The notes beneath the pieces are model-generated. The model was not told where the DNA came from. It saw only the letters and a program-made list of their open reading frames with translations, and ran no database searches. 64,000 nucleotides of DNA from Thioalkalivibrio sp. XN279 (GTDB taxonomy: Bacteria > Pseudomonadota > Gammaproteobacteria > Steroidobacterales > XN24), in contig NZ_JAANBD010000029.1 in NCBI RefSeq assembly GCF_011089885.1, forward strand, positions 303,092-367,091, given 5' to 3'. Numbering within the stretch: position 1 is the first letter of the stretch; every line of letters starts with the position of its first letter. The translations under genes were made by a program, and so were the position numbers. Below, in pieces: positions 43,889-52,800 of this stretch.

Positions 43889-44869
43889 CTATCTGTCACG
43901 GTCGAGGCGCTTTGAGTCAAGTCGCCCGTCGACACGGAACACGCCTTGGAACCCACCGCCTTCAAAGCGGAAGCTTTGCGCTCCTTCTGATCCCTGAAGC
44001 TCCTTGATGTATGAATTCGGTCTTGGGTCAGCCATCCACGGAGTGTCTATCCCGCCGTTTTCAAGCGTATCCCGTTGGAAGGTTCCACATTGATGGTAAG
44101 GGTGCCAGTCACCGTAGCCACCTTTGCCCGCAGTCTTTCCAGCCAGTCCTTTGGCATACGCCTCCATCGCCGCAAAGTCCGCACCCACAAAATACGCTCC
44201 CTCAATCGGTCCACCTTGACCGGCTTTCCGGGAAAGCTCGGACAAAACACGAGCAAGGGATTCGGTCGTCGGCGCGCCGTCCCGCATGGTTACGTTACTC
44301 TCCAGGCGCAGATTCCTGACAATGCTCCCCTCAGGATAGCGCTCGAACTCGTAGTAACGCGTCAAACCATTGGCTGGATTGATGAGCAATATCCCAGCAT
44401 GACCAAGATCCTCCCACTTTCGTCCAGCAAGAGAAATCTTGTAATCCGGAAAAGTAACCGCCACTCCGTGACGGCCATCCGGGTCTACGTATCGATACGG
44501 GTTGTCGTTCCCATACCAGTAACGGTTGAAATTAGCCCCCGTAGCGATGTCCACCCCCACCGGGTCGATCGACAAAAACCGCCCCACCTCCGGGTCGTAA
44601 TAGCGCTGCTGCATGTACACCAGCCCGGAGCCGGCGTCGTGCACGTGACCCGTGTAGCCCGGCTGGTCCGCTATCGCCTGCCTGGGCAGCCCGTAGGGCT
44701 CGTACTCGTAGCGGGCTACGACGTTGCGGTTCTGGTCCGTCTCCAGCACCACCGAGCCCAGCAGGTCCGTATGCAGGTAGGTGACCGTCTCGGCCCGGGC
44801 CGGGGTTACCAGGAGGCCGGCCAGCAACAGGGCCGCCCAGAGCTTCTTCATTCCACTACGCCTGTCCAT
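43889..44869 (-). CDS. RHS plug module D, papain-like toxin candidate
   Basis: A 326-residue secreted protein: signal peptide (MKKLWAALLLAGLLVTPARA), RHS core plug (from ETVTYLHTDLLGSVVLETDQ to NPYRYVDPDGR), and a 190-residue C-terminal domain. That domain has GHAGILLIN with RYYEFERY early and HQCGTFQRDTLENGG late. A histidine before a cysteine is the order of permuted NlpC/P60 papain-like hydrolases, so a cell-wall amidase or protease is plausible (inference). The start at MDRR, 3 nt after a remnant stop codon, is preferred over MKK 18 nt later. Confidence 0.75.
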   Translation of the reverse strand: MDRRSGMKKLWAALLLAGLLVTPARAETVTYLHTDLLGSVVLETDQNRNVVARYEYEPYGLPRQAIADQPGYTGHVHDAGSGLVYMQQRYYDPEVGRFLSIDPVGVDIATGANFNRYWYGNDNPYRYVDPDGRHGVAVTFPDYKISLAGRKWEDLGHAGILLINPANGLTRYYEFERYPEGSIVRNLRLESNVTMRDGAPTTESLARVLSELSRKAGQGGPIEGAYFVGADFAAMEAYAKGLAGKTAGKGGYGDWHPYHQCGTFQRDTLENGGIDTPWMADPRPNSYIKELQGSEGAQSFRFEGGGFQGVFRVDGRLDSKRLDRDR

Positions 44870-44871
44870 GG

Positions 44872-45066
44872 CTACCAGCTCACCGGCGGATCGCCCGGCA
44901 CCGAGTCCGGGTCCTCGCAGAACGGCGGGTTGCGGCCCCCGATGTTGTCCACCCACACCGTGTGGATGGCGGAGTACGCCCAGCAGCCCGCGGCATTACA
45001 GGCCCGGACCCGATAGCCCCAGCTGCCGGCACCCATGCCGCTGAAGGACTTGCCTGTGCCCGCCCC
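44872..45066 (-). pseudogene. fibronectin-tail remnant before module D
   Basis: Encodes GAGTGKSFSGMGAGSWGYRV through DSVPGDPPVSW and a stop, matching the last 65 or so residues of the large RHS protein. Its stop lies 2 nt before the start of module D, as the intact gene's does before module A. Bases 45067-45149 upstream are not recognised. Confidence 0.8.
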
Positions 45067-45149
45067 ATTGACGGCTCGAGGACGAGGATCAGCGCGTGCT
45101 GCGCGGGGTGCTCGATACGATCCTCGGGCAATGACCTGAAGGCCGCGGT

Positions 45150-45503
45150 TCACGTCTCGTTCTGTCCGGCCGCCTTGTCACCGGCAGAGGTGTTGCTGAA
45201 CCAACACACCTGCCCGATGTTCGGCTCCTGACCCAGGGCTCGCCATTCCTCATCGATCCTCGCCAGGGCTCTCTCAGGCGTGCACGTCCAGGCGAGGAAA
45301 CCACCGTTCTCCTGCAGGGTTCCGGGCTCCATGAGTCCTTCGCACAGCAGAGGCCCAAGGACCTCCAGAGCCACCTCGCGAATCTCATCGCCCGTGTGGC
45401 TTGATTTGCTGCGTCGGAGAATCCAGGCTACCTCCCAGAGACCGACGTAATCGTCCTGTCCTTCAGCGAGCAGCTCTTGACGTATGTCCGCGAGGGTTGT
45501 CAT
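45150..45503 (-). CDS. putative immunity protein of module C
   Basis: A 117-residue, acidic, cytoplasmic protein (no signal). Its start overlaps the module C stop by 4 nt (ATGA). The C-terminal EWRALGQEPNIGQVCWF is a recognisable pattern that I associate with small proteins downstream of RHS toxins. Function is inferred from position. Confidence 0.62.
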   Translation of the reverse strand: MTTLADIRQELLAEGQDDYVGLWEVAWILRRSKSSHTGDEIREVALEVLGPLLCEGLMEPGTLQENGGFLAWTCTPERALARIDEEWRALGQEPNIGQVCWFSNTSAGDKAAGQNET

Positions 45504-46420
45504 TCTGGGAACTTGATCTTCCGGACGTCGATACCCGGAATGTTCACATCGATGGTTGGTGGCCCGGACTTCGATACGCCGCGATAGCCTACGAAACCAC
45601 CATCAGGACGACGTACGAGCTTTCCCGGATGGCCAGCGGGCGTGACATCAACGCCCCCCTTCGAAAGCTTCCCGAAAAGCTTCTCTGCCGCAGACGCTCC
45701 GCCTTCCGCTACCCGAATCGAAGAACGGCTGCCCGCGCGTCCGAGAGAACCCAATCCCCCCTTTGCGGCACCTGCGACATCCCCGGCCGCATCAAGTGGC
45801 TTGCCCACTTTGACTAAACCGGCGGCAACCTTCGTCGCTGCCCCAAGTACCGCTCCACCGCCTAATGTCGTCGCATCCTCGAATGCGGCTGCGAGCCGGC
45901 CATTGCCCTCGCCGTTGTAGCCGTCAGCAAACGCCCCGACGACACTATCGCGATCGAACCCACGTCCGCTGACCAGATTCCAGGTCTCGGTGAGAATCCC
46001 GCCGATTCCCGCTACCGCGTTGCGTCCGTCCGGATCGGTATACGTGTACGGATTCTCGTTCCCATACCAGTAGCGGTTGAAATTAGCCCCTGTAGCGAGA
46101 TCCACCCCCACCGGATCGATCGACAGGAACCGCCCCACCTCCGGGTCGTAGTAGCGCTGCTGCATGTACACCAGCCCGGAGCCGGCATCGTGTACATGGC
46201 CGGTGTAGCCCGGCTGGTCTACCACGGCCTGCCGCGGCAGCCCGTAGGGCTCGTACTCGTAGCGTGCAACTACGTTGCGGTTCTGGTCCGTCTCCAGCAC
46301 CACCGAGCCCAGCAGGTCCGTGTGCAGATAGGTGACGGTCTCGGCCTGGGCCGGGGTCACCAGGAGACAGGCCAACAGCAGGGCCGCCCAGAGCTTCTTC
46401 ATCGCATATCGCCTGTCCAT
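45500..46420 (-). CDS. RHS plug module C
   Basis: 306 residues: signal peptide, plug, then a linker shared almost exactly with module B (about 85 residues, FADGYNGEG... region) before the C-termini diverge. The final 60 residues run from AAEKLFGKLSKGG through GHPGKLVRRPDGG to PTIDVNIPGIDVRKIKFPE. This ending is of a type seen on many polymorphic toxins, but no activity can be named from the residues. The autocleavage position reads DPDGRNA rather than DPxGL. Confidence 0.78.
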   Translation of the reverse strand: MDRRYAMKKLWAALLLACLLVTPAQAETVTYLHTDLLGSVVLETDQNRNVVARYEYEPYGLPRQAVVDQPGYTGHVHDAGSGLVYMQQRYYDPEVGRFLSIDPVGVDLATGANFNRYWYGNENPYTYTDPDGRNAVAGIGGILTETWNLVSGRGFDRDSVVGAFADGYNGEGNGRLAAAFEDATTLGGGAVLGAATKVAAGLVKVGKPLDAAGDVAGAAKGGLGSLGRAGSRSSIRVAEGGASAAEKLFGKLSKGGVDVTPAGHPGKLVRRPDGGFVGYRGVSKSGPPTIDVNIPGIDVRKIKFPE

Positions 46421-46423
46421 CGC

Positions 46424-46475
46424 TCACCAGCTGCCCGGCCGATCGCCGGGCACCGAGTGGGTCCAAGCGCACCCG
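46424..46475 (-). pseudogene. short fibronectin-tail remnant before module C
   Basis: On the minus strand the codons THSVPGDRPGSW and a TGA stop, 3 nt before the module C start, match the end of the large RHS protein. Only the last dozen or so codons remain. Confidence 0.6.
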
Positions 46476-46504
46476 AGCAGCAGCTCACGGCCGCCGGTCG
46501 AGAG

Positions 46505-47056
46505 TCACCGCTCGAGTGGTCCGGCTAAATCTACGAAACAAGGTGCCAATTTTTCCACCAGAGCGTCTCCCTGAACAATCACACTAAACGGCTCGCAAGG
46601 CTGGCTGCGATAGCAATCAACAAGAATGAGACCTTCCGGGTCATCAAGGTAAAAGACAACCGAATCCTCAGCCTTGTCTGATAACGTCAGCAGAGAAACC
46701 GGGTCTATACCTCGTAGGGGGGCAAGCCCCATGTAGTCTTTGTCATGAAAACCTATTTTCCCGCTGATTGCGGTAAGCCGGTGCTGAAAGCACTCTAACA
46801 ACTCTTCGGCCTTTTCTTGAGAAATATATGGTGCAACCAGCCCCGGGGCAGTGGTGATGTCCTTTGGCCATTCCAGACTCAAGGACCGACTAGCAGTAGG
46901 GTCGAAGTCCTCAAGACACAATGATCCAGTGGTCGCCGCGGAGACAATTGCGGCTAGTCGAGCCCCGTGCGAGTCACGCAGCTGTGCCTGCGACCTACGA
47001 TTTACTTCGCTCGCTCTCTTCGCGCGCAACTCGTCGATTTTTTGCCTTCCAGACAT
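46505..47056 (-). CDS. putative immunity protein of the plug-less secreted toxin
   Basis: A 183-residue, mostly polar, cytoplasmic protein; the sequence is visibly more AT-rich than the core genome. It starts 5 nt after the stop of the small secreted protein at 47062-47358. No family recognised; the immunity role is inferred from context. Confidence 0.55.
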   Translation of the reverse strand: MSGRQKIDELRAKRASEVNRRSQAQLRDSHGARLAAIVSAATTGSLCLEDFDPTASRSLSLEWPKDITTAPGLVAPYISQEKAEELLECFQHRLTAISGKIGFHDKDYMGLAPLRGIDPVSLLTLSDKAEDSVVFYLDDPEGLILVDCYRSQPCEPFSVIVQGDALVEKLAPCFVDLAGPLER

Positions 47057-47061
47057 AGTAA

Positions 47062-47358
47062 TCAGCGCTTCGGATCGAAATCCACGCGAACCTTTCCTTC
47101 GTTTAGAATGCGGGGTCTTCCGGCCACATCGACCTGCCCTCCAGGTTTTACTGTTCCAGCTTCAACCTGGGGCACGCCTGCATGTTCTCCACGCATGTCT
47201 CTCGATATTTGGACTGACTTTGTCTCAGTTCCACCTCCGGGCTTGGGGACCTCGTAACTTTGCTGGCGGCCCACTGGAGTACCGTCCGGGCTCGCCGACG
47301 AGATCCCAGGGACGAGCAGGCTCGCCACGACGACAGCGGTCACAAGGAGCACGCACAC
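47062..47358 (-). CDS. small secreted toxin-like protein without RHS plug
   Basis: A 98-residue protein with its own signal peptide (MCVLLVTAVVVASLLVPG) and a C-terminal region SYEVPKPGGGTETKS to GKVRVDFDPKR that looks like the end of a polymorphic toxin. A GTG start follows a GGAG motif. There is no RHS plug. It may be a truncated module in which a signal sequence was joined directly to a toxin tip, or an independent gene. Confidence 0.55.
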   Translation of the reverse strand: MCVLLVTAVVVASLLVPGISSASPDGTPVGRQQSYEVPKPGGGTETKSVQISRDMRGEHAGVPQVEAGTVKPGGQVDVAGRPRILNEGKVRVDFDPKR

Positions 47359-47390
47359 CGCTCCAGAGTCACTGCGCTCACTTGAGCTTC

Positions 47391-47618
47391 TCAGAACCGC
47401 ATGGCTTCATCGAGCGTCTCCGCTGGGAGTATCCGGCTCGCGCCAAGAATCTCGATTCCAGCCAACCGTCCCTTACCGTCGAACTCCAGAATCACAGCGC
47501 CTTCCTTGATGTCAACATCGCACGGCTCGGTCCTCACGACCTCACCCCGTTCGAGGTTCGCCTGGAAGAGAATGTAGGCAGCGTCCGCGGATGCGTCGTA
47601 CGTGATCTGCACAGTCAT
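47391..47618 (-). CDS. DUF2283 protein, immunity candidate of module B
   Basis: A 75-residue protein starting MTVQITYDASADAAYILF and containing CDVDIKEGAVILEFDGKG and LAGIEILGAS, the DUF2283 pattern. Its ATG overlaps the module B stop (ATGA). DUF2283 genes are frequently paired with DUF4258-type RNase-like genes, which matches the toxin of module B. Confidence 0.8.
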   Translation of the reverse strand: MTVQITYDASADAAYILFQANLERGEVVRTEPCDVDIKEGAVILEFDGKGRLAGIEILGASRILPAETLDEAMRF

Positions 47619-48526
47619 TGCCCCCACCCGTAGTTCTTCGCGATTCCGTCAATAGACTTCTGCGACCAGTTTCGATGAGCCGTGATGACTCCTCGCTCGC
47701 CTTCCACGATGAAGTCGAAGCGTCCGGGAGACGACTCGCGCAGGAAGACCTTTGCCCCATCAGACTGATGCAGGACTTGGCCTTCAGTCTTCGTAAGCTT
47801 GACCAAGTCATCCGTGAAGCCAGAGCGTGCAAGGCGTTCGGCACCGTGCGCTGTTGCCCTCGTGCCCCCCCTTCCGGCACCTGCGACATCCCCGGCCGCA
47901 TCCAAGGCCTTGCCCACTTTGACTAAACCGGCGGCAACCTTCGTCGCTGCCCCAAGTACCGCTCCACCGCCAAAGGTGGCCACATCCTCGAATGCAGCTG
48001 CGAGCGGCCCACTGCCCTCGCCGTTGTAGCCATCCGCAAACGCCCCGACGACACTGTCCCAATCAAACCCTCGTCCGGTTACCAGGTTCCGAGTCTCGGT
48101 GAGCACCCCACCCAATCCCGTCACAGCGTTGCGCCCATCCGGATCCACGAAGGTGTACGGGTTGTTGTCCGCATACCAGTAGCGGTTGAAATTAGCCCCC
48201 GTAGCGATGTCCACCCCCACCGGGTCGATCGACAAAAACCGCCCCACTTCCGGGTCGTAGTACCGCTGCTGCATGTACACCAGCCCGGAGCCGGCATCGT
48301 GCACATGGCCTGTGTAACCCGGCTGGTCCACCATGGCCTGCCGCGGCAGCCCATAGGGCTCGTACTCATAGCGTGCAACGACGTTCCGGTTCTGGTCCGT
48401 CTCCAGCACCACCGAGCCCAGCAGGTCCGTATGCAGATAGGTGACGGTCTCGGCCTGGGCCGGGGTCACCAGGAGACAGGCCAACAGCAGGGCCGCGCAG
48501 AGCTTTTTCACCAAGTTTGTGTTCAT
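47615..48526 (-). CDS. RHS plug module B, RNase-like toxin candidate
   Basis: 303 residues: signal peptide, plug, the linker shared with module C, and a 75-residue tip AHGAERLARSGFTDDLVKLT to GVITAHRNW. The pattern (His early, alternating strands, GVIT near the end) resembles DUF4258/BECR-fold ribonucleases, and the DUF2283 partner downstream supports this. The activity is inference. Confidence 0.8.
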   Translation of the reverse strand: MNTNLVKKLCAALLLACLLVTPAQAETVTYLHTDLLGSVVLETDQNRNVVARYEYEPYGLPRQAMVDQPGYTGHVHDAGSGLVYMQQRYYDPEVGRFLSIDPVGVDIATGANFNRYWYADNNPYTFVDPDGRNAVTGLGGVLTETRNLVTGRGFDWDSVVGAFADGYNGEGSGPLAAAFEDVATFGGGAVLGAATKVAAGLVKVGKALDAAGDVAGAGRGGTRATAHGAERLARSGFTDDLVKLTKTEGQVLHQSDGAKVFLRESSPGRFDFIVEGERGVITAHRNWSQKSIDGIAKNYGWGQ

Positions 48527-48532
48527 AATGGC

Positions 48533-48742
48533 TTACCAAGTCCCCGGTGGGTCTTCAGGGACTGACTCGGGCTGGGTGCATCCGAAGCCCGGAATACATC
48601 CCCCGAGGTTCTCCACCCAGACCGAATGTGTTGCCGAATATGCGCCGCAACCCGCCGCGTTGCATGCCCGCGCCCGATAGTTCCAGCTGCCGGTGGTCCG
48701 CCCGGACCGCGCCTTGCTGGTGCCGGTCCCGTTGTGGATCGT
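48533..48742 (-). pseudogene. hybrid fibronectin-tail remnant before module B
   Basis: The first half (GTSKARSGRTTG) is from fibronectin-like repeat 2 of the large RHS protein and the second half (SWNYRARACNAAGC to ESVPEDPPGTW) from repeat 3. It keeps the same stop and 6-nt spacing to the next start as the intact gene before module A. Confidence 0.82.
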
Positions 48743-48761
48743 GCCGTAGTTCCGGCGGCCT

Positions 48762-48971
48762 CTAACGCTCAATCTTTTGTTTCAACAGCAAGAGAAGAAA
48801 CACCGCTATGAATAGCAGGAGCCACAATGGCCATCTGGCGAAGTAAAACGCTATCGCCTGCGCACAGGTTACTGGAGACAACAGGACTGCGACTAAGGCA
48901 CTGGTGAATAATGAGCTGACCAACGCGGAGGCTACTGCTAGGGCCAGGCGCAGCGCGCTAACCGAGGTCAC
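48762..48971 (-). CDS. small two-helix membrane protein, partner of module A
   Basis: A 69-residue protein that is almost all hydrophobic (LALAVASALVSSLFTSALVAV, then WPLWLLLFIAVFLLLLL). Its GTG overlaps the module A stop (GTGA). Position suggests an immunity or chaperone-like partner for the membrane-type C-terminus of module A. Confidence 0.6.
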   Translation of the reverse strand: MTSVSALRLALAVASALVSSLFTSALVAVLLSPVTCAQAIAFYFARWPLWLLLFIAVFLLLLLKQKIER

Positions 48972-49882
48972 TGGAACTTCTCGCTCCGGGGCAGTGACTC
49001 AGATGCGAGCGCTTCGGCGACCGCCGTACCAGTACCCTCGCCCGCGATCACACCCGTCGCTGCCGCAACGCCAGGTGATGCTCCGGCACTGGACATTGAT
49101 CTTGTAACCGCAGCGGTTGTAGTAGCACCGGCCACTGCACCAGCTCCCGTGGCTAGCGACTCGCTCGCATACTCCTCAACACTTCTCATCGAGTTTCCGG
49201 CTGCAATATCCGCTGCCGGCGCAACCACGAAGTTCGTGGCAGCGCCGCTATATGCCCCTGTGGCGGTTGACGTTATCGCGGTTCCGAATGTTCCAGCGCC
49301 TTCGGAAACAGCTGCCGCCGAACCTGCCATTGTTCCAGCGGCGATCGCCGCGCCTACGAGAGCGCCTTTCGCAGTGGAAACCAGAAGCTGTCGCCCGTTG
49401 AATGCATCTGAATCCCATTGCTTGTAGCCTTCGACTATGAACCCAGCCGCGCCACCGATTACTATCCCCCAAAAAACCTGACCGAACTCACCATCCGGGT
49501 CTACAAAGGTGTACGGATTGTCGTTCCCATACCAGTAGCGGTTGAAGTTCGCTCCCCTAGCAAGATCCACCCCCACAGGATCCACCGACAGGAACCGCCC
49601 CACCTCCGGGTCGTAATAGCGCTGCTGCATGTACACCAGCCCGGAGCCGGCATCGTGCACATGGCCGGTGTAGCCGGGGGCATCGGCGATTGCCTGCCGC
49701 GGCAGCCCGTACGGCTCGTACTCGTAGCGCGCTACGACGTTCCGGTTCTGGTCCGTCTCCAGCACCACCGAGCCCAGCAGGTCCGTGTGCAGGTAAGTGA
49801 CGGTCTCAGCCCGGGCCGGGGTCGCCAGGAGACAGGCCAACAGCAGGGCCGCCCAGAGCTTTTTCACCAAGTTTGTGTTCAT
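48968..49882 (-). CDS. RHS plug module A, the large RHS gene's own second chain
   Basis: 304 residues: signal peptide (MNTNLVKKLWAALLLACLL), the plug (YLHTDLLGSVVLETDQNRN, EYEPYGLPRQ, GLVYMQQRYYDPEVGRFLS, NRYWYGNDNPYTFVDPDGE), and a C-terminal 170 residues that are Gly/Ala-rich with several hydrophobic helices, ending SLPRSEKFQ. Its start is 6 nt after the stop of the large RHS gene, so it encodes the segment that in ordinary RHS proteins is fused to the core. No enzyme motif is visible; a membrane-active tip is possible. The partner ORF overlaps its stop. Confidence 0.82.
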   Translation of the reverse strand: MNTNLVKKLWAALLLACLLATPARAETVTYLHTDLLGSVVLETDQNRNVVARYEYEPYGLPRQAIADAPGYTGHVHDAGSGLVYMQQRYYDPEVGRFLSVDPVGVDLARGANFNRYWYGNDNPYTFVDPDGEFGQVFWGIVIGGAAGFIVEGYKQWDSDAFNGRQLLVSTAKGALVGAAIAAGTMAGSAAAVSEGAGTFGTAITSTATGAYSGAATNFVVAPAADIAAGNSMRSVEEYASESLATGAGAVAGATTTAAVTRSMSSAGASPGVAAATGVIAGEGTGTAVAEALASESLPRSEKFQ

Positions 49883-49888
49883 AATGGC

Positions 49889-52800
49889 TTACCAAGTCCC
49901 CGGTGGGTCTTCAGGGACTGACTCGGGCTGGGTGCATCCGAAGCCCGGAATACATCCCCCGAGGTTCTCCACCCAGACCGAATGTGTTGCCGAATATGCA
50001 CCACAACCCGCCGAGTTGCATGCCCGCGCCCGATAGTTCCAGCTGCCGGCACCCATGCCGCTGAAGGACTTGCCTGTGCCCGCCCCGTCGTAGACGGTAC
50101 TCCAGGATCCCCCGTTGAGCTGTTGCTGAAGCTGATAGCTTGTGGCGTTGCTCACGGTCGTCCAACTGATGGTGTAGCTGGCTGGTGCACCGAGGAAGCC
50201 CGGGCCACTCGGCGTGGGCACCCCGGTCGGTGGCAGTGTGACCACGGTGGTCTTCAGCGATGAATACGAGCCGCAGCCGACTGCATTACATGCCCGCACC
50301 CGGTAGCCCCAGGTGCCGGTGGTCCGCCCGGACCGCGCCTTGCTGGTGCCCGACGCGTTATGGATGGTGCTCCAGCCGCCGCTGTTGAGGCGCTCCTCGA
50401 GCTGGTAACTCGTCGCGCCGCTGACCGCACCCCAGCTCACCGTGTAGCTGCCGGTGCTGTTGCTCGAGGGGGCGATCAGGCTGGGCACGCCGCTCGGCGG
50501 CAGCGTCACCACCGTGCTCTTGATGGCCGAGTACGCCCCGCAACCCCCGGAGTTACAGGCCCGCACCCGGTAGCCCCAGGTACCGTTGCCCTGGCCGCTG
50601 AGCGCCTTGCTGGTGTCGGCGGCATTGTGAATGAGGCTCCAGCTGCCGCCGTTGAGCCGCTGCTCCAGCTCGTAGCGGGTCGCGCCCGATACCGCCGTCC
50701 AGCTCACGGTGTAATTGCCGGTGCTGTTGCTCGCCGGGGCGGTGAGCGTCGGCACGCCCGTCGGCGCGAACGGCCGCTCGACCTGGGCCACCATGGTCCC
50801 GCCGAGCTCGACATAGTGACTCGTGGTCTCGGCCGCATCGTCGCGCTGGTAGCGCAGCACCCCGTCCGTGGTGTACACGCTGATCAGCGCCGAGCCGTCC
50901 TGGCGCGTGGTCTGGGTCCGCCGGCCGTGGCCGTCGTAGTAATAGCTCGCCAGGCCGGCGATCGACGTGATCCGCTCCGAGTTGTCGAACACGCGGGTCT
51001 GCGTCGTGCCCGAACCGCTGCGCGTCAGCTGGTTGCCCCGGGCGTCGTAACCGAAGCTCCAGCTCGGCGCCCCGCCGCTGCCGCTGATCGCCGTCAGCCG
51101 GCCGTTGCTGCTGTGATAGCTGTAACTGTAGGCGCGGGCCCCGACGCTGGCCTGGCGCAGGTTGTCGAGCGGGTCGTACTCGTAGGTGGCCGTCCCCCAC
51201 ATCCCCGGGGCGCTCGCCTGCACCAAGCGGTTGAGCCCGTCGTAGAGGAACGCGCGGTCCTGGCGGCCCTGGCTCCCATCGTCCGACTGGTCGGTGATGC
51301 CGGACACGTTCCCGTTGGCGTCGTAGTCGTAGTCAAAATCGTGGAACGCCGTGGCGCCGTAGGTATCCTGGACCCAGTCGGGCAGCCCGCGGGCGGTGCG
51401 GCTGACCGAGCGGACGATGCCGTTGCCGTACTGGAGCTGCGCCAACTGGCCGTCGGGGTGGTACTGGGCGCCCGTGGCATAGCTGCCGGCCCGGGTGGGC
51501 TGGCCCAGCGCGTTCGGCTGGTAGTCGATGGTGAGCCCGCCGGGATAGCTGCGGCTGGTAAGGTTGCCGGTGGCGTCGTACGCCAGCCCGAAGGCGAAGG
51601 TCTCGCCGGTCTGGTACAGCGTCTCCTGGGTCAGCAGGCGCCGGCGGTTGTACTCGTAGACCCAGGCCGAGTTCCCGCGCGTGATGGCCTCGAGAGTCCC
51701 GTCGTCGTGGTAGGCGTAGCTCAGCGCCTCTGTCGTGCCCGGATAAGTGACGCCGGTCACGCGGTTGCGCACGTCGTAACCAAACACGGTGCGACTGGAG
51801 GGCGAGACACTGGCACGGCTGCAATCACCACTGACCGTGGTCGCGCTGGAGCCGGTCACGGTCCAGCTCGTGCGTCCCGCCAGGTCGTAGTCGATGATCG
51901 TCGCGCCGGATTCGGGGTCGATGCGCCGACACAGCCGCATGTGCGCGTCGTAGATGTAGTGTCGCGTGGCGCTCACCGGCACGCCGTCGTAGGTGCCGGA
52001 GCGGGTGATCGAGAGCGGTTTGCCGAACAGGTCCCGGGTGATGGTCGTGGTCTGGCCCTCGGGGGCCGTAATGACCAGCGGTGCGCCGTAGTCCGGCGTG
52101 TCCAGCGCGTGGAAGGTGGAGGTCGTGGTCGCGCCGCGCGGGTCGGTCACGCTGCGCTGGAAGCCTGGGAGATAGTTGACGACGGTATCGAGGTCGCCCT
52201 GCTCCGAGGTCTGGCGGGTCAGGCTGACCCGGCCGAGCGCGTCGTAGGTGGTGTGGATACCGCTGGTGACGCCCGACCACGTCGTGACCGAGGCCAGCGG
52301 GTAGGAAGCAAAGACCTCGCGATCTGCGTGATCGAAATGCCGCGCAGTGCACCGGCTGGTACCGCCCGGGTTGGCGGCGTCGTACTCGTGCGTCAGCACC
52401 GGCCGCCAGCCGGCATCGAAATACGTGATCCGGCGGTGGTTCCCGGTCGCGACCGTCTGGCGCCAGTGACCCGCCGGCAGGCCGTACTCGGCGTAGCCCA
52501 CCGGTTCGAAGGTCGACTGGGTCGGCTGCCAGGCGACGGGGTCGCCGGTGGGGTAGTTGACCTGGCTGACCCGGCCCATCGCGTCGTACTGGTAGGTATG
52601 CGTGAACCCGAGCGGATCGGTGATGCTGGTGATCTCTCCGCGCGCGTTCACCACCGCGGTCGAGGTCGTGTCATCCGGATAGACGATCAGCTGCGGGATC
52701 CCGCGCATCCAGTTGTACAGCCCGGTGCGCTGGTCGAGGGCATCATCCGCCCACTTGAGGGTGCCGTCGGTGTTCCAGTCCAGGGTGAACCGCAGGGCGC

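Noticed and set aside
47062..47358. Naming the small secreted protein by a numbered polymorphic-toxin family
   Set aside because: The match is from memory of similar endings only and could not be verified.
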